This document shows, piece after piece, positions 16,563 to 25,336 of a DNA stretch of 64,000 nt. Below the pieces are notes generated by a model, which made no database searches, was not told where the DNA came from, and worked only from the letters and a program-made list of their open reading frames with translations. The position numbers were made by a program, and so were the translations under genes. Where the stretch lies: positions 1 through 64,000 of the forward strand of contig NZ_AGFF01000023.1 in the NCBI RefSeq assembly GCF_000226215.1, given 5' to 3'. This stretch comes from Dietzia alimentaria 72 (GTDB lineage Bacteria; Actinomycetota; Actinomycetes; Mycobacteriales; Mycobacteriaceae). Position 1 is the stretch's first letter, and each line of letters opens with the position of its first letter.

Positions 16563-17497
16563 CAGTGTTCGTTTCCGCGGTGTGGGATCAGGTGTGCGAT
16601 AGCCACCACTACGGCACCCACGATCAGTCCGAAGATCAGCGCACAGACGGTGCCGATAAGCCAGCTCAGCACGGCTCCCACCGCAGCGATCCCCCCGGCT
16701 GGGTCGGACAGTACGTGCACGAGGTGGTACGGCGCGGTCAGCCCGAGCTCATCCAGGCCCACCAGAAGAATGTGACCGCCTACCCACAGCATGGCGAGCA
16801 TGCCTACGAACGAGATGACCTCGAGAACCGTTGGCATGGCTTTGACCATGCCGTGTCCGAAACGCTGGATGCGCGGGGGCTCCTTGGACGCGAGATACAA
16901 ACCGATGTCGTCCATCTTGACGATCGCAGCCACCACGCCGTAGACGAGCGCGGTGATGACCAGACCCACCACCACCAGGATGATCGCGCGGGACCAGAAG
17001 GACTCATCGGCAACCTCATTGAGGGCGATCACCATGATCTCGGCGCTCAGGATGAAATCTGTGGTCACAGCACCGCGCACCATCTTTTTTTCCGCTTCGG
17101 GCCCCTGGTCCACGACGGGAGTGGCCTCCTCGTGCTGTCCGGAGATCCTCTCCCAGACCTTCTCGGCCCCTTCGTAACAGAGGTAGAGACCGCCCAGCAT
17201 GAGTATCGGCGTGAGGATCCACGGAACGAACTGGCTGAGCACCAGGGCAAAGACGATGATGATCGCCTTGTTGCCGAGCGAGCCCAGGGCGATGCGCTGG
17301 ACTATGGGCAGTTCACGAGATGGTTTCACCCCCTGGACGTACTGCGGGGTCACGGCGGTGTCGTCGACCACCACGCCGGCGGCTTTGACGCTCGCGCGAC
17401 CCGCGGCGGCGGCCACGTCATCGGTGCTGGCCGCAGCCATCCGGGCGAGGACGGCGATGTCGTCGAGCAGGGCGGCGAGTCCACCGGACATGGTCAC
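16562..17497 (-). CDS. DUF808 family inner-membrane protein
   Basis: A 311-residue protein of the DUF808/YedI family. The conserved N terminus SGGLAALLDDIAVLARMAAA is followed by TAVTPQYVQGVKPSRELP, and about six to seven membrane helices start near residue 75. The AGRASVKAAGVVVDD block is typical. The role is unknown. It is the first gene of the DUF808-DUF488 pair. Confidence 0.9.
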   Translation of the reverse strand: MTMSGGLAALLDDIAVLARMAAASTDDVAAAAGRASVKAAGVVVDDTAVTPQYVQGVKPSRELPIVQRIALGSLGNKAIIIVFALVLSQFVPWILTPILMLGGLYLCYEGAEKVWERISGQHEEATPVVDQGPEAEKKMVRGAVTTDFILSAEIMVIALNEVADESFWSRAIILVVVGLVITALVYGVVAAIVKMDDIGLYLASKEPPRIQRFGHGMVKAMPTVLEVISFVGMLAMLWVGGHILLVGLDELGLTAPYHLVHVLSDPAGGIAAVGAVLSWLIGTVCALIFGLIVGAVVVAIAHLIPHRGNEH

Positions 17498-17578
17498 CTC
17501 ACTGGTAAGGGCGGGTCGGGTCCCGCTGCAGAGCGCATCCGTTCCTGATGGAGCGGGTCGTCACAGGGTAGCGCCGTC

Positions 17579-18454
17579 TCACTCGATCGCGTCGAGAACC
17601 CAGCGCAGCGTGGAGACACTGGTGCGGCCGGCCGCCTGACCGAGGACCCGAGACCCGAGCGGTCCGTCCGGCAGGTCAAGCATCCCGCGGGCCCAGTCGG
17701 GTAGTGCTGCGACGGCGCCGTGGCGCAGCAGTGCATAGGCAGGTCTGACTGCCGGCCCCATCGGAGGCCCGTCGAGCAGGAAGTGGCGCGCGTCCAGTGC
17801 GGCTGGCGACGACTCCAGCTCCGGAAGATACTGCTCCAATGCCTCGTTGAGCTCGCGCACGGTGAGGGGGACCTCCCGGGCGCCCAGCATGAGGCCGGTC
17901 CTCGATGCCTGGCGCACGTAATCGTCCTGCTCGTGGGCCGACAGCCGGTCGCGTCCGTATAGCCGGTGACATTCGAGGAAGCTCCAGATCTCGGCAACGT
18001 GCACCCACCGAAGTAGATGCGGGTCGCGAGCGTCGTACCGGCGGCCCCGGTAGTCGGTTCCCACGACGGTGCGATGCACGCCGTTGATCATCCGGATGAG
18101 GTCCGAGGCGTCGCCGATCGTGCCGAAGGTCGTGGTGGCGATGAACTGTGACGTCCGCTGCAGGCGCCCCCAGGGGTCGCCCCGGTAGTCGCTGTGGTCC
18201 GCCACGCCGGCCATCGCCGACGGGTGGAGGGACTGCAGGAGAAGCGCGGTGAGTCCGCCGGCGAACATCGAGGCGTCCCCGTGGACGCGGCAGACGGAGT
18301 CGTCCTGGGAGTTCCAGCGCTCGCCCGCGGAGTTCCAGATCTTCTGGTGCCTTGCATCGGCATCGCTGCCGGCCACCCGAGAGCGGATCACCAGGCCCAC
18401 TCTGCGCCGGGCGCCGGTCAACGCGCGGGACGTCACCGTTGTCATGGTGGGCAC
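17579..18454 (-). CDS. MpaB-like oxygenase (DUF2236, latex-clearing-protein-related)
   Basis: A 291-residue DUF2236 protein. Typical blocks are FAGGLTALLLQSLHPSAMAG at about 66-85, TTFGTIGDASDLIRMINGVH, DPHLLRWVHVAEIWSFLE and YVRQASRTGLMLGA. The family includes fungal MpaB and bacterial latex-clearing proteins, which bind heme b and oxidise hydrophobic substrates; the His residues at H77 and in the HVAE block are likely heme or catalytic ligands. The substrate is unknown. It is divergent from the CPBP gene, 71 bp apart. Confidence 0.88.
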   Translation of the reverse strand: MPTMTTVTSRALTGARRRVGLVIRSRVAGSDADARHQKIWNSAGERWNSQDDSVCRVHGDASMFAGGLTALLLQSLHPSAMAGVADHSDYRGDPWGRLQRTSQFIATTTFGTIGDASDLIRMINGVHRTVVGTDYRGRRYDARDPHLLRWVHVAEIWSFLECHRLYGRDRLSAHEQDDYVRQASRTGLMLGAREVPLTVRELNEALEQYLPELESSPAALDARHFLLDGPPMGPAVRPAYALLRHGAVAALPDWARGMLDLPDGPLGSRVLGQAAGRTSVSTLRWVLDAIE

Positions 18455-18525
18455 CCCCGTCGCGTGAAGCGGTCGTGTCCGTCACGATACGCCCGGTGCC
18501 CGCATCAAGGGCGGTATCGTCGCGG

Positions 18526-19266
18526 GTGATCACTGCGCAGCTGATGTCCCGGTTCGGCGGCTCCCGTCTGCGGGGGGTGGCCGGGGTCGCCGGGGTCCTG
18601 ATTACTCTGATGGCGATCAACCTGACCGCCAATCTGGCCGGGTTACCCTTCCGCGAATGGATCGTCCCCCTGTCGGTTCTGACCCTGGTTGTGGTGGTCA
18701 AGGCGTGGGGGATGAGATGGTCGGAATTCGGCCTGTCCGTCCGACACATGCCCCGCGGGCTCGCGTACGGACTGGCGGCGACGGCGGGGGTGGCGAGCGT
18801 GGTGACGGCCGGGTGTCTCATCCCGGCGACGAGCCCGTTCTTCCTGTCCGAGCGCTACTCGGATCTGCGCATGGCGGTGTTTTCGGCGCTGGTGCTGATC
18901 CCCCTCATGACCGTCCTCCCGGAGGAGTTCGCGTTCCGCGGGGTCCTGCAGGGCGCGCTCGAACGGACCTTCGGCACCACCGGGGTATTCGTGGTCGGGT
19001 CGCTGGCATTCGGCCTGTGGCATGTCACCTCGTCGCTCGGACTCACGGCCGGTAACGCGGGTCTCGCGGACGTGCTGGGGACCGGTCTGGGTGGTCAGCT
19101 CGCCGGGATCGCGCTGGCCGTGGCGGCGACCTCGGTGGCGGGTGCGGGTTTCATCTGGATCCGGCGCCGCAGCAGTAGCCTCCTTGCCCCGATCGGCCTG
19201 CACTGGGCGTTCAATGCGGTCGGCGCACTCGCGGCCGCGCTCACGTGGCGCGCACTGGCTGGCTGA
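18526..19266 (+). CDS. CPBP-family intramembrane metalloprotease
   Basis: A 246-residue membrane protein with the three Abi/CPBP motifs: EExxxR (PEEFAFRG), FxxxH (FGLWH) and HxxxN (HWAFN), all in the second half. These form the glutamyl protease site of the Rce1 type. About seven to eight helices are predicted. Start choice is uncertain: GTG at 18526 or ATG at 18544. An upstream frame opening at 18352 reads into the divergent gene and is rejected. Its 3' end overlaps the convergent Bcr/CflA gene by 26 bp. The substrate is unknown. Confidence 0.85.
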   Translation: MITAQLMSRFGGSRLRGVAGVAGVLITLMAINLTANLAGLPFREWIVPLSVLTLVVVVKAWGMRWSEFGLSVRHMPRGLAYGLAATAGVASVVTAGCLIPATSPFFLSERYSDLRMAVFSALVLIPLMTVLPEEFAFRGVLQGALERTFGTTGVFVVGSLAFGLWHVTSSLGLTAGNAGLADVLGTGLGGQLAGIALAVAATSVAGAGFIWIRRRSSSLLAPIGLHWAFNAVGALAAALTWRALAG

Positions 19267-20473
19267 ACACTCTCCACGTTGCGACTATGACGAGCGCGGC
19301 GTTGACGCCCATCACCAGGAGAAGCGGGATCGCTGAATGCGGCCCGGCGAGTCCGGTGAGGGGAGATACCACGGCGGCCAACGCGAACTGGGCCGCGCCC
19401 ATGAGAGCGGATCCGGAGCCAGATCGGCCCTGGGTGGCCTGCATGGACAGTGCCGCCGCATTGGGCAAGATCAACCCGATGGACAGCGTCAGCAGGACGA
19501 ATCCGGGGGTGACCGGTGCCAGCCCCAGGGTTCCAGCGGGGGAGAGAGCGACGACGACGGCGAGGTAGCCGATCGAGGTGACCATCCCCGCCACCCCGGT
19601 GAGCAGAATTTTCTCGGGCGCGAACCTGCCGACCAACCGGGTTCCCGCAACATTGGAGACCAGGATCCCCAGTGCGTTGACGGTGAACGCCACCGAGTAC
19701 GCGGTGGGGGACAGTCCGACCATGTCCTGGTACACGAACGGGCTGGCGGAGATATAACCGAACAGGACGCCGAAGGTGAACACGAACACCGACACCCGGG
19801 CCATGTACGGTCTGTGAGTTGCGACGATCCTCATGTCAGACAGGGTGGACAGCACCCCGCCGCGGCTCCGAGCCTCGCGCTGGAGCGTCTCCGGCACGAA
19901 CGCCCAGACGCCGACGGCTGTGACCGCCGACAGGACGGCAAGGAGCCAGAACACACCACGCCAACCGCCGAACGGCACGATGACTCCACCGACCAGGGGC
20001 GCGACCACGGGAGCAACGGATTGGATGGCCATGAGCATCGCGAACGCTTTGGCCACACCCGTTCCGCGACCGACGTCCACCACGACAGCTTTGGAGAGGA
20101 CCACGCCGGCGGCCCCGAAAAATCCCTGCAGGACCCGGCCGGCCAGAAGAACCCAGATCGACGGGGCGAGGGCGCATACGATCGCGGCGGCCACCGTTCC
20201 CACCGATCCGAGGACGAGCAGGCGGCGTCGCCCGAGACGATCCGACAGGGGCCCGATCACCAGTTGTCCGAGGCCCAGCGCGACCAGAAAGGCCGTCAGT
20301 GTGAGCTGGGCGGTGGAAGCCGAGACGTCGAATTCACCGGTGATGAGCGGGAGGCCGGGGAGGTAGGTGTCGGTGGCGAACGGCCCGATAGCCCCGGCCA
20401 GTGCGAGGGCGACGAGTATGGCCCCGGGGACGGTTCCGTTGGTGGGGCCCTCAGGCTGCTTCTGCGCGCTCAT
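19241..20473 (-). CDS. Bcr/CflA-family drug:proton antiporter
   Basis: A 410-residue MFS protein with 12 predicted helices and the Bcr/CflA signature GPFATDTYLPGLPLI in the first helix, plus GPLSDRLGRRRLLVLGSV (motif A) between helices 2 and 3. Members export chloramphenicol, bicyclomycin, sulfonamides or cysteine. It overlaps the upstream antiporter gene by ATGA, indicating co-translation. The substrate is not predictable. Confidence 0.92.
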   Translation of the reverse strand: MSAQKQPEGPTNGTVPGAILVALALAGAIGPFATDTYLPGLPLITGEFDVSASTAQLTLTAFLVALGLGQLVIGPLSDRLGRRRLLVLGSVGTVAAAIVCALAPSIWVLLAGRVLQGFFGAAGVVLSKAVVVDVGRGTGVAKAFAMLMAIQSVAPVVAPLVGGVIVPFGGWRGVFWLLAVLSAVTAVGVWAFVPETLQREARSRGGVLSTLSDMRIVATHRPYMARVSVFVFTFGVLFGYISASPFVYQDMVGLSPTAYSVAFTVNALGILVSNVAGTRLVGRFAPEKILLTGVAGMVTSIGYLAVVVALSPAGTLGLAPVTPGFVLLTLSIGLILPNAAALSMQATQGRSGSGSALMGAAQFALAAVVSPLTGLAGPHSAIPLLLVMGVNAALVIVATWRVFSQPVRAT

Positions 20474-22053
20474 GAATCGAGCCCCGCCGCTTCGGCGGCG
20501 CTGTCAGCCAGACCGACACCGGTCCCCTCGTAGATGTGGAAGGCCACGTCGGCACCCATGTCGATCAGTTCCTCGCGTTCGTCGTCATATTGGGCCACGA
20601 CCGCGATGGTCCCCTCGAAATCTCGTCGGCCGACGTGGTTCATGGCGACGAGGTTGGAGCCGTGGAACGGCATCGCCAGCACGATGATCTCTACCGCGTC
20701 GTCGTTGATGCAACGTTCCCAGAAGTCGGCCTCGGTGGCATCGGCCTCGATCACCCGGACCCCGTCCGTCCGGAGCCCGCGGACCTTGACCGGATCGTTC
20801 TCGATTCCGATGACAGAGAGACCATATTCCAGGGTCAGGCGATCGTGGACCGCACGGCCGACGCGGCCGACGCCAAAGACGAGGGCCGTCGCGTTTCCGA
20901 GGTCGATGTGCGCATCGTCGGGGTGGAACCGGTCGGCACGCGGCGTGGGCACGAACGCGGAGAGTCGCGTCACCAGCCCGGTGCCACGCCTGTTGACCAG
21001 GGTCGAGAAGACGAAGCTCGCCGCCACCGCGACCGAGACCACCACGAGCCAGTCGGCATCGACGATGTCGGCGCTCACCCCCGCAGCGATCACGATCAGC
21101 CCGAATTCTGAGAAGTTGGCCAGGGCAATACCGGCGAGGATCGAGGTACGTGTGCGCATTCCGAAAGCGGCCAACGTCAGGGTCAACAATGCGCCTTCGA
21201 GGGGGAGCAGAACAGTGAGCAGCAGCCCCAGTACGACTGTCTCGATGGTGGGGTCGACATGCAGGCCGATCGATACGAAGAAGCCCACCAACAGAAGTTC
21301 GCGAAAGCCGAACAGTGTGCGCGAGAGTTCGGCGGCGCGTGGATGACTGGCGAGGAGTACCCCGACGACCATCGCGCCGAAGTCGCCCTTGATGCCCACG
21401 CTCTCGAAGAGCCAGTAGCCCGGCACCAGTGCGACGGTGATTCCGAACAGGGTTTGGAGTTCGCCGTGTCCGAGGTGGTTCCACAGTCGGTGGACGAGCC
21501 ACGCCCCCGGCAGGAGAAGGATCAGTGCCGCCGCCCACGGGCTGGGGGGTTCGCCGCTCATCGCGGTGAGGAAGGCCACCGCGATGACGTCCTGGAGCAC
21601 CAGCACACCGATAGCGATGCGGCCGTAGAGAGAACTGGACTCCGAGCGCTCGTCGAGGACCTGGACCACGAACACTGTGCTCGAGAAGGAGAGCGCGAAA
21701 CCCAGCAGAGCGAAAACCTGCCAGCCTTCTCCGGCGAGCAGACGCACCCCGACGGTGGCCAGTAGCCCGAGGAAACCGGCAGTGAGTCCCACGACCACGA
21801 TGAGGTTGGCGACCGTCGTGACGATCACCTCGCGCCGGAACAACATCCGGAGGTCGAGTTTGAGCCCGATGGTGAAAAGCAGGGTGGTCACGCCGAAGTC
21901 AGCCAGCGTGTCGACGACGGGTAGTTCCTCGATCCCGGGGGAATGGAGGATGAAGCCCGCGGCGAGATAGCCGATGAGGGTCGGTAGTTTGACCAGCCGT
22001 GCGACGAACCCACATGCAAATGTGACGACCAGGTAGATCGCGACGGTCTCCAC
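20470..22053 (-). CDS. Kef-type monovalent cation:proton antiporter with TrkA-N domain
   Basis: A 527-residue protein: a CPA2 antiporter membrane domain (residues about 1-370, 12 helices, with PTLIGYLAAGFILHSPGI and GLKLDLRMLFRREV) followed by a cytoplasmic RCK/TrkA-N domain. The nucleotide-binding glycine motif is FGVGRVGRAV at about 395-404, ending in an acidic residue after the second strand (VIGIENDP), as expected for NAD(H) binding. It should exchange K+ or Na+ for H+ in pH or osmotic control. It is followed by the Bcr/CflA gene with a four-base overlap. Confidence 0.92.
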   Translation of the reverse strand: METVAIYLVVTFACGFVARLVKLPTLIGYLAAGFILHSPGIEELPVVDTLADFGVTTLLFTIGLKLDLRMLFRREVIVTTVANLIVVVGLTAGFLGLLATVGVRLLAGEGWQVFALLGFALSFSSTVFVVQVLDERSESSSLYGRIAIGVLVLQDVIAVAFLTAMSGEPPSPWAAALILLLPGAWLVHRLWNHLGHGELQTLFGITVALVPGYWLFESVGIKGDFGAMVVGVLLASHPRAAELSRTLFGFRELLLVGFFVSIGLHVDPTIETVVLGLLLTVLLPLEGALLTLTLAAFGMRTRTSILAGIALANFSEFGLIVIAAGVSADIVDADWLVVVSVAVAASFVFSTLVNRRGTGLVTRLSAFVPTPRADRFHPDDAHIDLGNATALVFGVGRVGRAVHDRLTLEYGLSVIGIENDPVKVRGLRTDGVRVIEADATEADFWERCINDDAVEIIVLAMPFHGSNLVAMNHVGRRDFEGTIAVVAQYDDEREELIDMGADVAFHIYEGTGVGLADSAAEAAGLDS

Positions 22054-22079
22054 GGTTCAACGCCCCCCGGGGATAAGTG

Positions 22080-22589
22080 TCAGCGGACCTCGACGACCGG
22101 CCGGCCGTCGAGGAACGCGATCGTGCCGTTCTCGAACACCGAGATCCAGCCGCCGTCCGTGGCGGCCTCGTCTGCTGTGGGGAAGCCGAGGTCGCCCCCG
22201 GGCCCGCCGGCTTCGCGGTAGGAGTCGAGGATCTCGCCCTGGATCACGAAGGCGCGCCCGGACGGCGTGAACACGATCGATCCCCTCTCGAAATCGGTGA
22301 CAGATCCACCCTTTACCGCCGTCACCGGCCCCGTCACGGGTCCGAGGTCGCCCTGCTCGCCACCGAGTTCGTTCCAGCGATCCGCGACCTCTACCGGGAT
22401 GTCAATCGCGGAATCCGCAGGCCCTGGCACGGAGGTCGATCTCGTCGTCGTCATCGTCGCTTCCTCCGAAGTCGACGGCGCGGCAGTCTGACCGGTGACG
22501 TCGCCGTTATCTCCGGAGCAGGCGATCAGACTGGCACCCAGGACGGCCGTGAGTGCGAGAGGGGCGAGGCCACGCGTCAACCTGTCCAT
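22080..22589 (-). CDS. LGFP-repeat lipoprotein
   Basis: A 169-residue secreted lipoprotein. The start is the ATG at 22589 (MDRLTRGLAPLALTAVLGAS), giving a signal peptide ending in lipobox LIAC with Cys at residue 24. After a Ser/Thr-rich linker there are two LGFP-type repeats (WNELGGEQGDLGPVTGPV and EAGGPGGDLGFPTADE, each followed by an aromatic GxIxF strand). LGFP repeats anchor mycolyltransferases and other proteins to the arabinogalactan cell wall in mycolate bacteria. It lies between the class I fumarase and the Kef-type antiporter on the same strand. Confidence 0.9.
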   Translation of the reverse strand: MDRLTRGLAPLALTAVLGASLIACSGDNGDVTGQTAAPSTSEEATMTTTRSTSVPGPADSAIDIPVEVADRWNELGGEQGDLGPVTGPVTAVKGGSVTDFERGSIVFTPSGRAFVIQGEILDSYREAGGPGGDLGFPTADEAATDGGWISVFENGTIAFLDGRPVVEVR

Positions 22590-22647
22590 GGGCGGTGATA
22601 CTAGTCCGCTCTTGCGTCTCGGCGAACGGGCCCCCATGAGATCCGGA

Positions 22648-24345
22648 TCAGAGGCCGGGTCGCTTACCGATCGTCAGCGTTACCTCACCGGTGTGGGCGA
22701 AGAAATCCTCGCCCTTGTCGTCTACGACGATGAACGCGGGAAAATCCACCACGTCGATCTTCCACACCGCCTCCATGCCGAGCTCTTCGTATTCGATCAC
22801 CTCGACGTGCTTGATGCAGTCCTGGGCCAGACGCGCGGCGGGGCCTCCGATCGACCCGAGGTAGAACCCACCATGCGAAGCACAGGCATCGGTGACCTGC
22901 TTGGAGCGGTTGCCCTTTGCCAGCATCACCATGGACCCGCCGGCGGCTTGGAACTGCTCGACATACGAGTCCATGCGGCCCGCGGTGGTGGGGCCGAACG
23001 AACCCGAGGGCATTCCCTCGGGGGTCTTGGCCGGGCCGGCGTAGTAGACGGGGTGATCCTTGAGGTACTGCGGCATCTCCTCCCCGGCGTCGAGCCGCTC
23101 CTTGATCTTGGAGTGCGCGATGTCGCGGGCCACGACCAGCGGCCCGGTCAGCGACAGGCGGGTCTTGACCGGGTGCTTGCTCAGCTCGGCAAGGATCTCC
23201 GGCATCGGCTTATTGAGATCGATCTTCACAGCCGCACCCTTGCCTGTGCCCGAGATGCCGTCGGTGGCGGCGTCGAGTTCGGCGTCCGTGGTGGCGGGGA
23301 GGTATTGGCCAGGGTTGAACTCGAGCTGCTCCAGGAACACGCCCTCAGACGTGATCTTGGCCCTGGCCTGGCGGTCCGCCGAGCAGGAGACGGCGATCGC
23401 GACCGGGAGCGACGCGCCGTGGCGGGGGAGGCGGACTACGCGCACGTCGTGGCAGAAGTACTTCCCGCCGAACTGTGCTCCGATACCGATCTTCTGGGTG
23501 AGCTCGAAGACCTTCTCCTCGAGCTCGAGATCTCGGAAGCCTCGACCGGTCATCGCACCCTCGGTGGGGAGTTCGTCCAGATAGTGCGCTGAGGCGAGCT
23601 TGGCGGTCTTGACCGTGAACTCCGCCGAGGTGCCTCCCACGACGATGGCGAGGTGGTACGGCGGGCACGCCGCGGTGCCGATAGAGCGGATTTTCTCCTC
23701 GATGAACTGCATCATCCGCTCCGGATTGAGGATCGCCTTGGTCTCCTGGTAGAGGAACGACTTGTTGGCGGAGCCTCCGCCCTTCGCCATAAAGAGGAAC
23801 TTGTAGGCGTTCTCGTTTCCGGGAGTGGTGTCTGCACCGATCTCGATCTGCGCGGGAAGGTTCGAGCCCGTGTTGCGCTCGTCCCACATCGTGAGGGGAG
23901 CGTTCTGCGAGTACCGAAGGTTGAGGCGGGTGAACGCGTCGTAAACGCCACGTGCCACGGATTTCTCGTCGGGTCCCTCGGTGAGAACGCGCTGACCGCG
24001 CTCGCCCTTGACGATCGCTGTGCCGGTGTCCTGGCACATCGGAAGCACGCCGCCGGCGGCGATGTTCGCGTTCTTGAGCAGATCCAGTGCGACGAACTTG
24101 TCGTTGTCACTTGCTTCGGGGTCATCGAGGATCTTGGCGACCTGCAAGAGGTGGTCCGAGCGCAGGTAGCGAGAGATGTCGTGCATCGCGGTCTCTGTGA
24201 GCAGGCGGATAGCCTCGGGCTCGACGCGGAGGAACGTGGTGCCGTCAGGACCCTCAACGGTCGAGACGCCCTCGGTGGTGAGAAGGCGATACTCCGTGGT
24301 GTCCTCCCCGACGGGAAGGAGGTCCTCGTAGAGGAAATCGGCCAT
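22648..24345 (-). CDS. fum: class I (iron-sulphur) fumarate hydratase
   Basis: A 565-residue enzyme of the single-chain class I fumarase type. The N-terminal alpha domain contains [20 protein letters not shown] (cluster Cys), [13 protein letters not shown] and the [12 protein letters not shown] block; the C-terminal beta domain begins near residue 360, with [20 protein letters not shown] and the GNRS motif. It interconverts fumarate and malate in the TCA cycle. The start is the ATG at 24345, with AGGAG eight bases upstream, rather than the frame opening at 24375. This oxygen-sensitive class matches Rv1098c of M. tuberculosis. Confidence 0.95.
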   Translation of the reverse strand: MADFLYEDLLPVGEDTTEYRLLTTEGVSTVEGPDGTTFLRVEPEAIRLLTETAMHDISRYLRSDHLLQVAKILDDPEASDNDKFVALDLLKNANIAAGGVLPMCQDTGTAIVKGERGQRVLTEGPDEKSVARGVYDAFTRLNLRYSQNAPLTMWDERNTGSNLPAQIEIGADTTPGNENAYKFLFMAKGGGSANKSFLYQETKAILNPERMMQFIEEKIRSIGTAACPPYHLAIVVGGTSAEFTVKTAKLASAHYLDELPTEGAMTGRGFRDLELEEKVFELTQKIGIGAQFGGKYFCHDVRVVRLPRHGASLPVAIAVSCSADRQARAKITSEGVFLEQLEFNPGQYLPATTDAELDAATDGISGTGKGAAVKIDLNKPMPEILAELSKHPVKTRLSLTGPLVVARDIAHSKIKERLDAGEEMPQYLKDHPVYYAGPAKTPEGMPSGSFGPTTAGRMDSYVEQFQAAGGSMVMLAKGNRSKQVTDACASHGGFYLGSIGGPAARLAQDCIKHVEVIEYEELGMEAVWKIDVVDFPAFIVVDDKGEDFFAHTGEVTLTIGKRPGL

Positions 24346-24408
24346 CGAAGGGCTCCTGGTTCTGGAGGTGGACAAACCTGGGCCAGCATAGATGTCGTGG
24401 TGTCCGGG

Positions 24409-24975
24409 TCAGAAACGGGTGCCGCGCAGCGGTACGAATCGGTACCGGCCGTGCTCGGTGACCTCCACCGCGCCGTCGGCGCGGCGTACTCGGTGCATCA
24501 CATCCCGCCAGGGCGCGACCAATACACCCCCGTCGGCGAGCTGGTCTATAAGCGGCGACGGAACGCCGTCGGCCATGGCTGAGACGAGGATCCGGTCGAA
24601 CGGTCCGAATTCAGGGAGCCCGAGCACGCCAGGTTCGGCGTGATGGACTCGGACCCAGGGCTGGGTGAGGGCCGCGCGGGATCGCTCCACCAGTTCTGGC
24701 ACCAGTTCAACCGCATGGACGGTTGACTCCGGGCCGCCGAGGTCGCCGAGGATGGCCGCCGTCCATCCGCTGCCGGAACCGACGTCTAGGGCCCGCATCC
24801 CCGGGAATGTCTCGAGGAGGGCCAACATGGCCGCGACGGTGGAGGGCTGGGAGTTGGTCTGACCGAAGCCGATCGGGAGGGGCACGTCGCGGTGGTGCTC
24901 ATCGGCGACCTGCGGCGGAAGGAACCGGCGACGGTCCTGCGCGCGCATCGCCGACGCGATTTCTCTTCCCGTCAT
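24409..24975 (-). CDS. protein-L-isoaspartate O-methyltransferase-like protein
   Basis: A 188-residue Rossmann methyltransferase. It carries the PCMT pattern: VPLPIGFGQTNSQPSTVAAM (substrate-side loop, TNSQPS in place of the usual TISQP), motif I LDVGSGSGWTAAILG at about 64-78, and FDRILVSAMADGVP. It is somewhat shorter than typical Pcm (about 200-220), and the C terminus is trimmed. The likely role is repair of isoaspartyl residues in aged proteins, or a related carboxyl methylation. It sits 63 bp upstream of the fumarase gene on the same strand. Confidence 0.85.
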   Translation of the reverse strand: MTGREIASAMRAQDRRRFLPPQVADEHHRDVPLPIGFGQTNSQPSTVAAMLALLETFPGMRALDVGSGSGWTAAILGDLGGPESTVHAVELVPELVERSRAALTQPWVRVHHAEPGVLGLPEFGPFDRILVSAMADGVPSPLIDQLADGGVLVAPWRDVMHRVRRADGAVEVTEHGRYRFVPLRGTRF

Positions 24976-24999
24976 TCCCGCCGCCTCCCGTTCCTGGTT

Positions 25000-25187
25000 T
25001 GAGGCCTTTAGGGCTCGCCGAGGAGGCGGGTCCCACCCTCGGGATCGAGGTCGTCGATCCGGTCTCGGGGTCGGCCGGGAGATCCTCGTCGTCTGTTGGC
25101 GTCCAGCCTTTCACTCCCGTCGAGGGTGTCCTCGACTTAGTCACCGAGAGTGTCCTGGTCGAACGTGCGGGGATTCTCCAGGTCCAT
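25000..25187 (-). pseudogene. possible decayed DUF5709-like small gene
   Basis: On the minus strand an ATG at 25187 opens MDLENPRTFDQDTLGD and stops at TAA (25137-25139). Codons just past the stop read VEDTLDG in the same frame, and a shifted frame then reads VKGWTPTDDEDLPADPETGS. Joined, these resemble the small acidic DUF5709 family of actinobacteria (DTL-D-GVED-LDEG-W/Y-P pattern). A stop plus a frameshift suggests a broken gene. It occupies most of the 361-bp stretch between the Pcm-like gene and the iron-uptake operon. The left boundary is approximate, and the similarity is from memory, so this is tentative. Confidence 0.35.
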
Positions 25188-25255
25188 CAGTGTGCTCGGG
25201 CGGGCGCAGACTCGCACCCGCTAGACCAGAGTGGGAGGGCATCCTTACCTAAGTT

Positions 25256-25285
25256 TTGCGTGAGGCCGGAGGATGTGTCTAAGGT
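25256..25285 (+). promoter_or_regulatory. probable promoter of the iron-siderophore operon
   Basis: TTGCGT (25256-25261) and TAAGGT (25280-25285) are spaced by 18 bp and lie 52-81 bp upstream of the first gene. The -10 element overlaps the iron box, so a bound repressor would block polymerase. A second, weaker partial box (ccttacctaag, 25243-25253) lies just before the -35. Confidence 0.5.
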
Positions 25286-25297
25286 GAGCCTAACCTT
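25281..25297. promoter_or_regulatory. DtxR/IdeR-type iron box
   Basis: The 17-bp sequence aaggtgagcctaacctt is a near-perfect inverted repeat and matches the core of the DtxR/IdeR operator (consensus TTAGGTTAGGCTAACCTAA) at most positions. It overlaps the predicted -10 of the siderophore importer operon, so Fe(II)-loaded IdeR would repress uptake when iron is sufficient. Confidence 0.85.
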
Positions 25298-25336
25298 CCG
25301 GTTGTACCCCCTAACGACCCAGCCTTTGGAGAGACA

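Noticed and set aside
19337-20533. 398-codon open frame on the plus strand
   Set aside because: It lies over the Bcr/CflA gene in the opposite direction, and its composition (Gly, Asp, Arg, Gln-rich) is a shadow of membrane-protein codons.
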